Origin: Rhizomucor pusillus | Lineage: Eukaryota; Mucoromycota; Mucoromycetes; Mucorales; Lichtheimiaceae | DNA length: 64,000 nucleotides | Assembly (NCBI GenBank): GCA_900175165.2 | Contig: FWWN02000663.1 | Location: 67,693-131,692, forward strand | Reading direction: 5' to 3' | Program-made: the position numbers and the translations under genes | Part shown: positions 46,058 to 57,676 of the stretch, in pieces | Position numbering within the stretch: position 1 is the stretch's first letter | Layout: every line of letters begins with the position of its first letter | Notes under the pieces: generated by a model | The model's input: the letters and a program-made list of their open reading frames with translations, nothing else | The model's database searches: none | What the model was told of the DNA's origin: nothing

Positions 46058-47555
46058 TTAGAGTCGGCTGGATCTATCAATAACGGCTTTGGATTGAATT
46101 AATTGCTGTATTTCCTGCGCAGAGCAACCGAATTCACCGAGTATTTCTCTCGAATGGCTGCCAGGTGTCAAGAATGGGCTCTCAGCGTCGTCGTTGTTGT
46201 TGGCTGATCTGGCAGGAGTGCGCGACAGCTGAGGAGCCGGCTGCGGAGGAACAGCTTTCCTGGGCCACTGTTTCTCAGGAATAGTAACAGCCGTCGCATG
46301 CGGTATCGATTCTTGGAAGGAGAGAACGGGCGTCACGCACGCGTCTGTTCCGTCAAATATACTAGTCCATTCTGCTTGAGTCTTTGTCGCAAAAATCTGT
46401 GCAAACTTTTCTTTCATAGTAGGCCATTGGTCGCTGTCCATCTGGTTAGGAACGGTGCTCGGGTCGATGTTTAGACCTTTGAGGAGCTCTGCATAGAACT
46501 GTGGCTCGATTGCGCCTCTATACATACACACATTAGCATCGATCGTTTTAGCAGTGCGCTAGAGCTCGAGTGAAGTTGCTTACACTGCCATGTATAAGCC
46601 ATCCTTGGTCTTGTAAACTTCATAAAAGTGTGCACCGCTGTCGAGCATGTTCGTTCCTCTTTCGTTTGCAAAATTTAGTCCATATTTCTGCATCAAATAA
46701 GGAAAGGTTGTCAAGTATGCTGTGCCGCTTGTCTTTTTGTGGGGCAACAACGTTAGTGAACAATCACATGCCAAATAAAAGCCGCGTGGAATATTCACTC
46801 GCGGAACCTACCAAATTCGCATCGATAACTTGGCCCTTTCCTGAGCGCATTCTTTCAATCAAGGCCATCAAAATACCCATAACGCACATGAGTCCACCAC
46901 CAGCAAAATCGGCTAAAGCATTCTACCGTCGTGAGAAAACGGACTGAACTCGTTGACTAAGCTGGGTAAACCCACCGAGGACGTTCATAGGAAATACAGG
47001 CGCATCCCCTCGCCGACCAATCATCTTTGCATCGTCAGTTAAAATAGATATATCCAATTGTAACTAGCAGGGTTCACGACTTACTCCAAGCACTCCAGAA
47101 ATCGCTAGATAGTTCACGTCGTGACCGGCAGCCTGAGAACCAGGACCTTTCTGGCCAAAGCCGCTTAGTCGAGCAAAAATGAGACGCGGATTGTCTTTGA
47201 ACAGAACGTCAGGACCAAGACCAAGGCGTTCCATGACACCTGGCCGGAACGGATCCAAAAGGACATCGGATTGCGCTATTATGCGACGCAAAAATTGCAC
47301 AGACTCTGCTTTTTTGAGATCAAATGCTATGGAGCGCTTGTTCCTATAGAGTGTATGTCAGCAACCATTGCAAAGTAACAAAAAAAATGTAGACCTGGCT
47401 AGGATATCTGTGCTTATTTGCGTTGGTCGATCAATGCGAATGACATCTGCACCGAAATCTGATAATATCATTCCTGCAAAAGGCGCGGGAGCGAGTCCTC
47501 CCATCTCAACGACCTTGAGTCCTGAAAGCGGTAGCGTTCCAGCACTAGCAGCCAT
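46058..47555 (-). CDS. Alpha-methylacyl-CoA racemase / family III CoA-transferase
   Basis: Probably inverts the 2-methyl branch of acyl-CoAs for peroxisomal or mitochondrial beta-oxidation. CoA-transferase family III has related enzymes, so exact activity is uncertain. About six exons start at [20 protein letters not shown], with an in-frame ATG 11 codons upstream. The N-terminal Rossmann part has [14 protein letters not shown], then [20 protein letters not shown] and [18 protein letters not shown]. The AMACR catalytic His/Asp pair appears in [19 protein letters not shown] and [20 protein letters not shown], and the Glu region in [13 protein letters not shown]. The stop is about 25 bp from the ATP23 stop, so the 3' ends overlap as transcripts. 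The end ([17 protein letters not shown]) has no obvious SKL-type peroxisomal signal. Confidence 0.9.
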
Positions 47556-47701
47556 GTTGCGGGAAGAGAAAAGATGTGGTTGCTGCATGCTGGTCTGCGT
47601 GGTTTCAAAGACCGAGAATTCAAACTTTCGATTTTGGAAGGTGTCCTGGTGGGTGCTGCTGTTGTCGCTTTTTCTTGGAGGACCATCAGCGAAAAAAACA
47701 A
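47556..47701. promoter_or_regulatory. Bidirectional promoter AMACR/ArfGAP
   Basis: 146 bp between divergent ATGs, the shortest such spacer in the window. It is inferred from layout only. Confidence 0.5.
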
Positions 47702-49641
47702 ATGCCCGAGCGACAGACGAAGGCCACGCAAGAAAGGCATGAGAGGATGCTCCTCGAGCTCCTCAAAGAGCCTGGCAATGACCGCTGCGCCGACTGCCGA
47801 GCCAGAAGTAAGCCGGTTTCAACTCTTCTTTGCAGTCTTCGTTGTAACGTTACTCATACAATACCTTGCTAGATCCTCGGTGGGCATCTTACTCACTCGG
47901 TGTATTTCTTTGCATACGATGTGCTGGTTTGCATCGCAAGATGGGAACGCACATCTCCCGTGTCAAGTCGGTTACTATGGACCAGTGGACCCTGGAGCAG
48001 ATAGACGTAAGAAACCTACAGCGTACAAGGATATATCAGTTGTACTTAGCGACTAAATATCAACCATAGATGATTCGAAAAAATGGTGGAAACGACAAAG
48101 TAAATAGTATTGTGAACCCTCATCCCGACAGACATCCTCTACCTATTGGCGATGATGACGATGATAGGTGAGATCCTGCCGGAGGCAACGATGGTATCAA
48201 ATAGAAAACTGAGTTAATTTGCATTAGAGCGATGGAAAAATACGTACGGCAAAAATGGGAGAAACGAGAGTTCATGGATATGCCAACTATGGTAAGCAAC
48301 AATGATGGAATGATGGCAAAATCGATTACTAAGAACTCTGCGGCATAGCCTCCCCGTCCGTCCACTTTGCACCCGAATGCTCATATGAAGAGTTTGCCGA
48401 AAAGGTCCTCATCCGTTCCAGTGCTCGTTCGCAGCGAAGGAGATTACTCGGCAGCCATGGCACGGCTAGCAGAAATGGGTTTCAAAGACATTGAAAAGAA
48501 CAAATATGTCCTTCAGCAGACGCAGGGCAATCTGCAGGCCGCGGTGGAAATTCTATCTCGATTATCCAGCGCACAGACACCGCTAACATCCTCGGCATTT
48601 CATCTGAGCGATGAACAGAAACTTGTACGACTTCAAGAACTAGGATTTTCCGATCCGAATGCTAACCGCGATGCCCTTCGACGCTCGGGAGGAAACCTGG
48701 AAGTAGCTGTTGATATCCTGCAGGCTTCTAGAAAAGCTGCCGCCACTCCAGTCATAGCTGAAGCGCCCAAATTATCTGCCTTTACCGATACTACAAATAC
48801 AACTTCGCAAGAGCTCGCTGGTCGAGCACAAACGGCTTCTGAGCGACAATCTCACAAGCTTTCAGGAGGAAAGGTTGGGACGCTGGTAGATATTGATGTC
48901 TCTAGCCAAACGACTGCGGCTGCATCAGCGACGACGAATATGAGCAACCCATTCCATAGCTCCTTCCAACCACAACCGCAACAGCAACCATTTGTGCAAC
49001 AAACAGGAAACCCATTTAGTCAGATATCCAACCCGATGCCCATGAATACAACAACGTTGAGTACATCACGTAAGTCACTTGTATGTTAAGGATGATTTGC
49101 AGTGCTTTTTGCTAAAAGGCCGAATCCGTTAGCATCCGCTGCTCTGCATCCTCAGCTTACAGGATATGTGCAACAGAGTAACAGCAGTCAGCCGTTCCTT
49201 GGTTTGCAACCGCAGATGACAGGCATTGCACCGTCTTCACCAAATATGAATACGATCCAACCCACTCCTACCGGTAGCTCCAACCCGTTTTCGCAAATGA
49301 CTGGTAGCACTTCATCGATGACATCTACGACCTCCAATATATTTCAAAATCAGTTTGCTCCTCCTCAGCGATCATACACTGCACCCTCTTTTCCTGTAGC
49401 AAGTTCACCTTTCTCTTCAATGTCATCTGGATCTTCTCTCCAAATACCACAACAGCAACAACAACCGGGGATGATCGGTAACCAGTCCATGCCGAACTTT
49501 GGCTCGGCAATCTCGAGTCAACCGACTGGATTTCAAGGCAACAATGTATTTGCATTGTCGCCTGCTGCTGTCACGCACAGCAACAGCAACAATCCCTGGG
49601 CATCGCAAAATATTGGAGGAGGAGGCAGCAGTTTCTTGTAA
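47702..49641 (+). CDS. ArfGAP with two UBA domains and NPF motifs (Ucp3/Gts1-like)
   Basis: GTPase-activating protein for Arf-type GTPases in vesicle traffic. Exons are 47702-47807, 47873-48006, 48070-48167, 48228-48291, 48349-49069 and 49103-49641, giving 553 residues. The ArfGAP zinc finger is complete (CADC, 16 residues, CIRC), followed by [20 protein letters not shown], which contains the expected arginine finger. Two UBA domains follow: [20 protein letters not shown] with [11 protein letters not shown], and [20 protein letters not shown] with [11 protein letters not shown]. The Pro/Gln/Ser-rich C-terminal half carries several NPF tripeptides (SNPFHSS, GNPFSQ, SNPFSQM) that bind EH domains. 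This is an endocytic adaptor design like yeast Gts1 or fission yeast Ucp3. All splice phases close. Confidence 0.92.
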
Positions 49642-50068
49642 TAAAAACATCTTTGCAGAAAAAATAAAAATGGCTAAACCAGCTGTGCACAAACAGAAAT
49701 TCCAAACGTTCGTGGGTCCGTGATACAATGCAGCCGTTACAGATCGCGTAGCGGTGCGAAGATCACTGCTGTAAAGAAAGACGCGATGTAAACGCCCCTG
49801 AAGCCCATTTCTGAGCCACTCAGACTCCAAAATCGAGTGCATGCTCCTTGACAGATAAAAGTAAATAGAATTTGCGTGCAGACGCGGCGTTTCATTCCCT
49901 TTGTGCTTTGCTTTGCTGCTGCTGCTGCTATAGATTTACCTGCGCCTCCTACCCCTTTTATCTTGTTCGGCCACCACGCTTACTCCTGGAATTCCCACTT
50001 TTTCTCTTTCTCTCTCTTTCTCTCGTTTTCTTTCTTTCTTTTCCGTTCTTTTCGCTCCATTCATCTGC
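49642..50068. other. Intergenic region, no gene seen
   Basis: It contains the ArfGAP 3' UTR and the kelch-gene promoter. A pyrimidine-rich CT/TTTC stretch lies at about 49999-50050, just upstream of the kelch start. No coding signal was found. Confidence 0.55.
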
Positions 50069-52199
50069 ATGAACATGATTCCCTATTTATTTCTAATATG
50101 TCTCATTCCCACATGCTTCGGCGCCCGCCCAACATCAATCCGTCTAGGCCAAGGTATATCATCTCTGCAGCAGCTGCTGCACGAGAGAAGACGATCGACG
50201 GACCGTCAATTAATCATCACATTGCTTTATCAAGGATGTACGTTGCTGAAAAATACAATTTACTGCTACGGAGGTGGCAAATATGCTTCGGGAAGCACCG
50301 CTGGTGCAATTGACAGCGATGATCACTTTACAACGTTTGCAGAACACTATGCACTCGATTTGACGTCCGGAGTCGATCAAGTCTCGGCAGATGCATGGCG
50401 AAACATATCTACCCCTCCCAATGGCTTTGTTCTCGAGCCGAATGCAGATTTTGCCTTGATACCAGTACCGCAAAGCAACAGCTACATTGTACATGGAGGG
50501 TTAGGGTATAACAATGGAAACACCGCTTTGCGAAACAGAACCGTCATGTTCCATGCTGATACAGAAACCTGGGAGACAATTGCGACTCCTCCCACCGTTG
50601 AATTAATGTAAGCAACGAGTATTCTAACAGATACATGTAAATAACACGGTGAAGGAAAATTAACTTGTCTCGAATAGATCAAAATTGACCGGTGTACTTG
50701 ACGGGAATGGGTCGGCTTGGATATGGGGAGGACAAACGTAATATTACCATTTGGATAGACCATGGCAACCGTGACCCCGCTCACGTTGGATTCTTTATGT
50801 AAATAGAGACGATGTTATGGACAGCGAGGATATACCTGAGCCAGAAAACGTTAAAATACTGAATATCCAGGTAATGAATACAGGACATTTCCAGCATTGG
50901 ATGATCTGACGGGACCAAAACCAGTCTCGAGCATGGCAACCTCTACGCGTCGCTTTCCCATCAGGTCAAAGTGCTCGACTCGGGCACGCAGGCGCACTCA
51001 GCAGCGACGGTAAAATTATCTATTACTTTGGAGGCGTGTATGCGCAAACGGAAAGCCGAGAATACATTAGCAACGATTTCGCAGAGGCGCCAATGACACA
51101 GGTGCTCAAATTCGATACCACCACAAGAAATTGGAGTATTATTGAAAGCACTAACGGTGATGCTCCAACGCCAAGATCATTCCACACTGCAATTTCAGGC
51201 AAGTTCTCCTCCTGCATCGTTCTTATCCCCTTGCCAAATTGTATTAATTTTTTCCTTGATTGATATTTTTTTTTTTTTCACAGTTCCCAATACGAACGAT
51301 ATCTTGCTGTACGGAGGAAGGAAATATGGTAACAAATATAATTTTCTGCAATAGTACATAATTGAGCTCTTTTTTTTCTGATTTCTGGACGTTACAGGTA
51401 CCAACCTCCCCGTCGACGATTATTTTTACAAGTACAACACTGCAACTAATACATATACCAGAATCGATCTACCAACCGGTGGGGCTGGTCCTCGCTGGGG
51501 ACATTCAGGTAATTCGTAGCAGTAATGCTGAAAAAAAAAGTTATTCGTTCTCTCTCCCGCTAACGATGCAGAAATTAGCTGTGTTACATCAAAACAAATA
51601 TTTGTTTGTCCTTTTCGGTGCCAATTCGCAAGGTTCACCAACAGATGGCTTCTACACAATAAGCTTGGATAACAACCAATGGGTGGGCAATCCTGCAAAT
51701 GGTGATACTCCCGCTTCCAATGGAGGCAACGGCGGCGGCGACAGCGGCTCATCGTCACCCGGCTCTTCCTTAAACGGAGGTGCCATCGCCGGTGTGATCG
51801 TTGCATGCTTGATTCTGGTATATATATATTAAGAAAACAGCAGCATACCTTTGAGCATCGTTATACTTAGCTAGAATTTAACATTCGTAGGCTGCGCTGA
51901 TTCTGGTCTTGTTCTTGATGTATAAGCGTCGAAGGATGCAGCCTCAAAGAGGAGGAGCGGCCGGCGTTGGTGGTCTTGGTGCATATCAGGACTTGAAGAC
52001 AAGCAAGGCGAATGGAAAAGACGAGCTTTACGTTGCGGCTGAAAACTATGAACCGGCAAGAGATGAAGCCATGTTTGTTGCTGCAGCTCCTCCTCCTCCT
52101 CCTCCTCCTCCTCCTCCTCCAGACCACGCTTACGCAATGTCGGATTCCACGGGGGTTTTGAAACCTGATGTTTATTATCAAAAGCCCAACCAACTGTAG
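50069..52199 (+). CDS. Membrane-anchored kelch-repeat protein
   Basis: Predicted type I membrane protein with an extracellular kelch beta-propeller. The start MNMIPYLFLICLIPTCFGAR is a clear signal peptide. Kelch-type repeats follow: NTIYCYGGGKYASGSTAGAI, SNSYIVHGGLGYNN, GKIIYYFGGVYAQTESREYI, TNDILLYGGRKYG and KYLFVLFGANSQGSPTDGFY. Each ends in WxxI/W-type strands such as TETWETIATP and TRNWSIIEST. A Gly/Ser-rich stalk precedes one membrane helix (AIAGVIVACLILAALILVLF), split by an intron, then a basic KRRRMQ stop-transfer and a cytosolic tail with a polyproline run (about 52086-52120). About seven exons. The ligand is unknown. Confidence 0.85.
52086..52120 (+). repeat. CCT repeat encoding polyproline
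   Basis: A CCT run encodes about 11 prolines in the cytosolic tail of the kelch membrane protein. It is a possible SH3/profilin-type ligand. Confidence 0.8.
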
Positions 52200-52451
52200 A
52201 CACAAAACTTTCTTGTAAATCCCTTCTTTTCTTATACATTTCCTCCATCATCTTTGCAGCATAGTTATATATCCTGTTTATACCTAAAGAAAGAAAAATA
52301 TAGTACTACTTGGGCGCAGGGCCATGTAATCCCCAAATTCTGCATGGCGCTGCGGCGCCTGTCGGGATGTGATCGCTTCCGTGTGACGTTTTTGACCTTT
52401 CCACAACAGACTCAGCGGGTTTTTCTTCTCTTTTCTTCTAGAGTCGACATC

Positions 52452-53454
52452 ATGAGAACAACGCTGTTCGTTGCTGGCTTTGGCTCCCGTATACGCGCAA
52501 GAGATTTGGCCTACGAATTTGAAAGGTACTTTTCGCGACGTCCGAACACGAGAGAACCGTCGTCGACCGTAAACAGGGTATTACGTTCAGCGCCGTCGAG
52601 ATTCGAATCGCAAGCTTAGACCAAATAACACGGACGCGACGTAAGGACTTTTAATCGACGGACGGACTCACTTGCTCGACGACGACGAGTCTCTTGTTTT
52701 GCTCCCCTCTTTCTGTATTTGGCTGCCGACTAACGATGTACCTTTCGCGCTTTGACAAAAAAGATATGGCCGTCTCGTTCGTTGTGACATTCCTGCACCT
52801 AAAAGCTACTCCTCCAAGCCGTAAGCATTGCAGCATAGATTACTATTTTTTGCGTGATCGGCAGGCTCTCTCTGACACACATGACGTTTGCGCACACGAT
52901 AGTTACGCTTTCGTGGAGTTTGAGGACCCTAGAGACGCTGACGATGCATTCAATGAGATGCACGGTAGACGCATCGATGGCTACACCTTGAGCGTCCAGG
53001 TACAGAAATGGATTTATTGTTTTTGCAAAAGCAAGTTTTTTTTCATTTCTCACCTTAATTAATTTTTTAGTGGGCCAGAAATGCTCCTAGTGCCAGCTGG
53101 CGCTTTGAAAGAGGTTCCCCCCCTCCCCGCCGTCATCCTCGTTCTCCCAGCCCTCGCCGCTACGGTCGCTACGGCCCGCCTCCACGAGGTCGCAGCAGAT
53201 CCCGCAGTCCTTACTACGGCGGTGCCGGTGGTCGTTCAATTTCTCCACGCGGTCGCTCTCCTCCCCCTTACGATCGCCGCCCCGACTCTCGCTCGCGCTC
53301 GCCTCCACCCAGGTACCCTGACGAGCGCTACCCTCCCGCCAGAGGTCCTCGCTCTCGCTCCCGTTCTCCTTTGGCTGGCTCACGCCGTGGATCGAGATCT
53401 CCATCTCCCGCTCAGCGATCGCCTTCTCCTCGTCCCGGCAGCCCTGCTCCGTAA
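52452..53454 (+). CDS. SR-type splicing factor (one RRM plus RS tail)
   Basis: Probable nuclear pre-mRNA splicing regulator of 203 residues. Exons are 52452-52525, 52764-52820, 52903-52999 and 53071-53454. The RRM is pieced together over the first three. RNP2 is TTLFVAGFGSRIRARDLAYE, and the next strand is RYGRLVRCDIPAPKSYSS. RNP1 is YAFVEFEDPRDADDAFNEMH, with GRRIDGYTLSVQWAR closing the domain. The fourth exon is a basic RS/RP tail (RRHPRSPSPRRYGR, RGRSRSRSPYY, RSRSRSPPPRYPDER). This matches small fungal SR proteins such as fission yeast Srp1. The first intron is long for this genome (238 bp), a place where SR genes often regulate themselves through alternative splicing. Here that is only inferred. 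Confidence 0.9.
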
Positions 53455-53641
53455 AAGCGCGTTCAATGCTCATCGCGTATCTTTTGCCCTAAATTTCATC
53501 TCTGACTATGAATGCATGCTCTCTCTTTTTTCTTCTCTTTGTCTTGTCTTCCCGTATCTTATTTTACAAAATCCCCTTCTCTTGTCGCTGGAAATAAACA
53601 GTGTGCTTTATTGTATGCGGCAAAAAGGGAGAAAAAGATGC

Positions 53642-55628
53642 TCAATGTGCAGTCATGGTGCGGGATGTGGTATCGTTAGATGTAAGGAGCCGTTCGATAT
53701 CCTGGATGAACGGGCGCGTACGTGCAATGTCGCGAACGGCAGTGCAAAATATGCTTTCCAGCAGGATTTTTAATCCTTCCAATGCCTTGGTTTTTGCGGC
53801 GGTGTCGTTATCGACATGGAATTTCAAAATTTCAGATGCTTGCTTGAGTTCATGCACGCACGGGCGGAAATAGCAATCGATACTCCATGCATCAAACAGC
53901 TCCACAAGCGCGAATGCTGCCCGCGTGCATCGATCCACTGATACCTCGTGCGGGAGATAGGTCTGATGCAGAAGGATCCATAGGCCGTGGTATCGAATCC
54001 AGTTGACGTATTTGCATCTCTTGCCCCACAGCGAGTTAGGGTCTTTTAGTTGCATTCCATGCAAGCTTGCCTCTAGCGACAACAGTCTTGCCTCTATCCG
54101 CGCGATCTCTCCATACGGTACCGTCTGTCTTCCAGACGTGAAGCATGTTCTCCGGATACATCTGGTAATTTGACAGGCCTGGAACTCGAACGCCTGGAGC
54201 AACCCTTGGTCGGGTTCAACACTGCCATCTTCGACTTGATCAAATTCCATTCGGTCCATATGCACCTCGTACGGCTTATTGTGGAAATGTGACACGGCTG
54301 TGTCTAGGAAATACAGGAACCACCGGACAGACCGCACGTATCGCCGGAATAGCTCTGGTTGGATACACTCGGTCGAGGGATTTTGTTCGCGGGCAAGCGA
54401 CTCGATTCGGCCGTCTCGGTACAACTCCAGACTGACCGCTAGACGGACAGCCATGCCAGAGTACAGGTACGTGACAGACGTGTTGCCACTTTCAATGTGG
54501 TAGAGAACCAAGTTGCATACGCCGTGACAGACGAGTACATTCGGCTCTTCAAAGTAAAGTGAAGACAAATGCTCTTTGGCACGGTGATAATACTGCTGCG
54601 CTGTCCGTAAGCATTCTTCCTCTGACATGGTCTGCCGGAATACTTTTGGATGCCACCAGTAAGCATGGAGAAGCATATAGCACATGATTGAGCAATGGAG
54701 AAATTGAGCGGCGCGTTGGTTGGAGAGTTGTTGTTGATGGTGAGGATGATGATTATCGGATAGAAGGATATCAAGGACCGCACTGCATTCGGAAATCGAT
54801 CCATGTAGCAGGCATGTCGGATAGAGCTGTATTAATTTCTGACGCACATCTGGCGGCAGATCTGGTTCCTTTGTACAAATTGCAGAATGTCCTTCGTCTC
54901 GTAACGTCGCAGAACTTAGCCGTAGACTCGTGAAATGTCCAAGTTTGATTCTTGGAAATATGGTGTTGTTTCTAATCAAGCAAGAAGGAGTAGCAAGCGG
55001 TAACGAGGCTGAGCAACCAGAATAATAATAACTCTGGTTATTGTTATTGTTGATGATGGTGGTGGTAGTGGTCGTATCTGAAGCTAGTGGTGGGCAAGCC
55101 GACGAGGAACACGGAGAAATCACTTTACTGTTATCGAGAGCAAACTGGATAAGGGTATCGTATATATCTTCAATGTTATGCATGTTGGTGTCGATAGAAA
55201 TGCCTTGTCCGTTTTCACTGCGGATATACCAGGTCTTGAGTGCATCCGCCCGAACCTGAGCATTATGATCACGTTCGTAGACGAGCTCTTCAATGATATC
55301 AAATTCATACAGCAACGACTGGATCTGTCCTTCTAGCTGTTCAAACCGGTTTCGCAACGCTGTGCTTTCCAAATCCCCGGGTCCATCGAGATACTGGCAA
55401 GGAACATCAGCTTGAATGCATTGATCACACGATGGTCTTGTTCTCGAACACCGCGATCGGTGCTTGCGACATCTGATCAAACCCATCATTTTGAGTCAAT
55501 CGACACCTTCACTCTGTCTGCTGCAAAGCATACCTTTGACAGGAAAGTGCCTGACGAATGCGTCGTTTGATCGGCCTCTCAGACTCTCGCCTAGACTGGT
55601 CGCAAGTTGTCGACAGCGGGCCGGCCAT
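53642..55628 (-). CDS. Zn2Cys6 fungal transcription factor
   Basis: Nuclear regulator of 641 residues. Exon 1 is 55628-55534 and exon 2 is 55472-53642. The zinc cluster is complete only after splicing: C-x2-C (CQRC) across the junction, then x6-C-x6-C-x2-C-x6-C (RKHRSRCSRTRPSCDQCIQA ... PC). Exon 1 (MAGPLSTTCDQSRRESERPI) provides the first cysteine. A heptad-like linker follows (LRNRFEQLEGQIQSLLYEFD), probably a dimerisation coiled coil. The middle homology region contains VCHGVCNLVLYHIESGNTSV and LYSGMAVRLAVSLELYRDGR, as in Fungal_trans domains. The pathway is unknown. The 3' end is convergent with the SR gene, 187 bp apart. Confidence 0.9.
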
Positions 55629-55861
55629 CTGCATGATACCAAAAAGGAAAAAGAGAAAGATCAAATGAAACTCATATCAGTGAAAACGAGCAATAAAAAG
55701 TTATTTAGAGAATTTGAAATGTACAAGTTGCAAGAAAAAAGAGATAGCATGCCATGATACAAATGAAGGGTGACGATATAAAGATGATGGGTCGGGGAGA
55801 TAGGGGAAAGGATAAGTAAGGGAACAGAATAGAATACTTGAGTGCTGATTCTTGAAGACAT

Positions 55862-57121
55862 CTACTTGCGCCAGCCATGGTTAAGCTCCATCAAAGTTAA
55901 CACTGCATCCATCGAGAGTTTCTCTCCATTCTCAGATGGTCCGTCAGCCTGTTTATTGCTGCTTTCCTCTCCTGACTTGAGCTCTGATGGTGAGTTTTGA
56001 CCGCTGTTTGATGCGCTGGTGGTATCAGAAGCAACATCTGCCACCAGACCTTGCTGTTCGGGTGCATTTTCATTTACTTGCTCCTGCTGTTCTTCTGTCC
56101 GTTGCTGCTCCTGTGGTTCTTCTTCTCCTTTGACTTGCACATAATCTTCTCCGGATGTCTCTGCGTTTGGCTTTTCGATCTCACTCACAGGAGCTTCATT
56201 GACGCTTTCCATGGCCGACCTGACACCATTGGTAGTCATGGCCTGCGAGCGAACAGTTAGGTTTCAAGATAAAGGTTGGAACGTTTTAATATCGGCTTAC
56301 AATCATGGCATTCAATTGCTCCAGCAATTGTCGCTGTATCTCCGGTGGGAAGTCAAGTACTTTGGCAGCAGTTGCTTGATCAATGATAGGCTGCGGTTGA
56401 TCCGTCCGTTGCTGCTGTCCTGCCAGTTCGCTGGATGTATTTTGCTGGTTTCCTGGTAGCATTTCATTCTTTCGACGTTCCTTTTCCATTCGCTTCTGTC
56501 GGCGTTTTTCAAACTCTACTTGAGCCCACTCTCGCTTTTCTGCTGTATCCTCAGGTCCAAAGAGCTTCGTTGCACGTTTATTGACACGGCATCGCAGATC
56601 ATTATCCTTGTCTGAGAAACAAAGCGCACACCAAATGAGGTCAATTGCAGTTTACTGTACCAAAAGCAAAGCCGCATATACTTACTTCGTTCTTCGTTTA
56701 AAAGTCGCCACCTCTTCTTGCGCTCTCGATTTGACGCTCGGATACTGTCTAGCTTTGCACGATCGATATTTTGCTGAGGTCGCTTTGCAGCTTGATGCTG
56801 CGATTGCTGTAAATGCTGTTGCTGCTGCTGCTGTTGCTGATGTTGTTGCGCTGATGCTGCCGCTGCCGCCGCTGCAACCGCTGCGATGAGATTGTTGTGT
56901 GAGAGTGATCCGAGGCCCTGGCTGTTGACAGCAGCCAGCATTGCCTCTTGCAGTTGCTGCTGGTATGGCTCAAACGCCGAAGTGGACGGTGTGGGACTAT
57001 CAGTAGTCACGGTAGTCGTATCGTGGTCACTTCCGTTGGCAATATCCTGCGCTATATTTGAAGACTGTCCGCCTTGCTGTCCAGTCTTTGCTTCTTTCAT
57101 AGTAATATCTCGCTCTTCCAT
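55862..57121 (-). CDS. DUF3020-type fungal protein, polyQ/polyA-rich
   Basis: Four exons starting MEERDITMKEAKTGQQGGQS. The central conserved element, SIRASNRERKKRWRLLNEER followed across an intron by KDNDLRCRVNKRATKLFG, matches the DUF3020 class as I remember it. This is a short basic, probably nucleic-acid-related element of fungal nuclear proteins. Before it lie polyalanine and polyglutamine runs (about 56800-56880). After it come a charged helix (REWAQVEFEKRRQKRMEKER) and PEIQRQLLEQLNAMI. The acidic, Glu/Ser/Gln-rich last exon ends TLMELNHGWRK. The basic helix plus activation-like tails suggest a transcription-linked role, which is inference. The start ATG is the first in the frame and the first three borders read cleanly. 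Confidence 0.8.
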
Positions 57122-57676
57122 GGCTGTAAGAAAGAAGAAATAATCCTAGTCTTTTTGTTTCAGCCGCGCGGCCGTGCAGGGAAGAAGAGAAAAGGGTGAA
57201 AAAGTTTACAAGCCTTCTGATTGGGGCAAAGGCTGGCCGGTTGCACAAATCGTATTTTAAACATGCACATTCTGTCGTTGATTTGACGATTCTCTTAGCA
57301 TCCAAAAATGCGTGTTGCTGCTATTGCATATTTTCAACCTATCCATGTAAACATGCCATTTAGGTCCTATCATTCGTATCCGGTCACTTTCTATAATCTA
57401 AAATAAAATAAGAAAAAATCTGCATATCTAAGATCATTACTGAACGAAATTGTGGTCAAAGATATTTAGGTTCTTAGTACTCATGACACAATAAATCCAA
57501 TTGACATGATAGTTGGATCCATTCTATCTAACGATATTATCGTAAAGAGAAGATAACCTGATATAAAGAGATGACGGGGGGAAGATGGTGCCAAATTTGG
57601 CATATGCATGGAAAATCAGCATGAGCCGCTTATTTCTTCAAGGTACCATTGTCTTCCCCACCTTTGCCCCGCAAAA
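57122..57676. promoter_or_regulatory. Divergent region DUF3020 / PPPDE gene
   Basis: 555 bp between divergent start codons, AT-rich. No gene seen. Confidence 0.5.

Noticed and set aside
52595..52620. ATTCGAATC resembling a tRNA T-loop
   Set aside because: It lies inside an intron of the SR gene and has no matching acceptor or anticodon arms.
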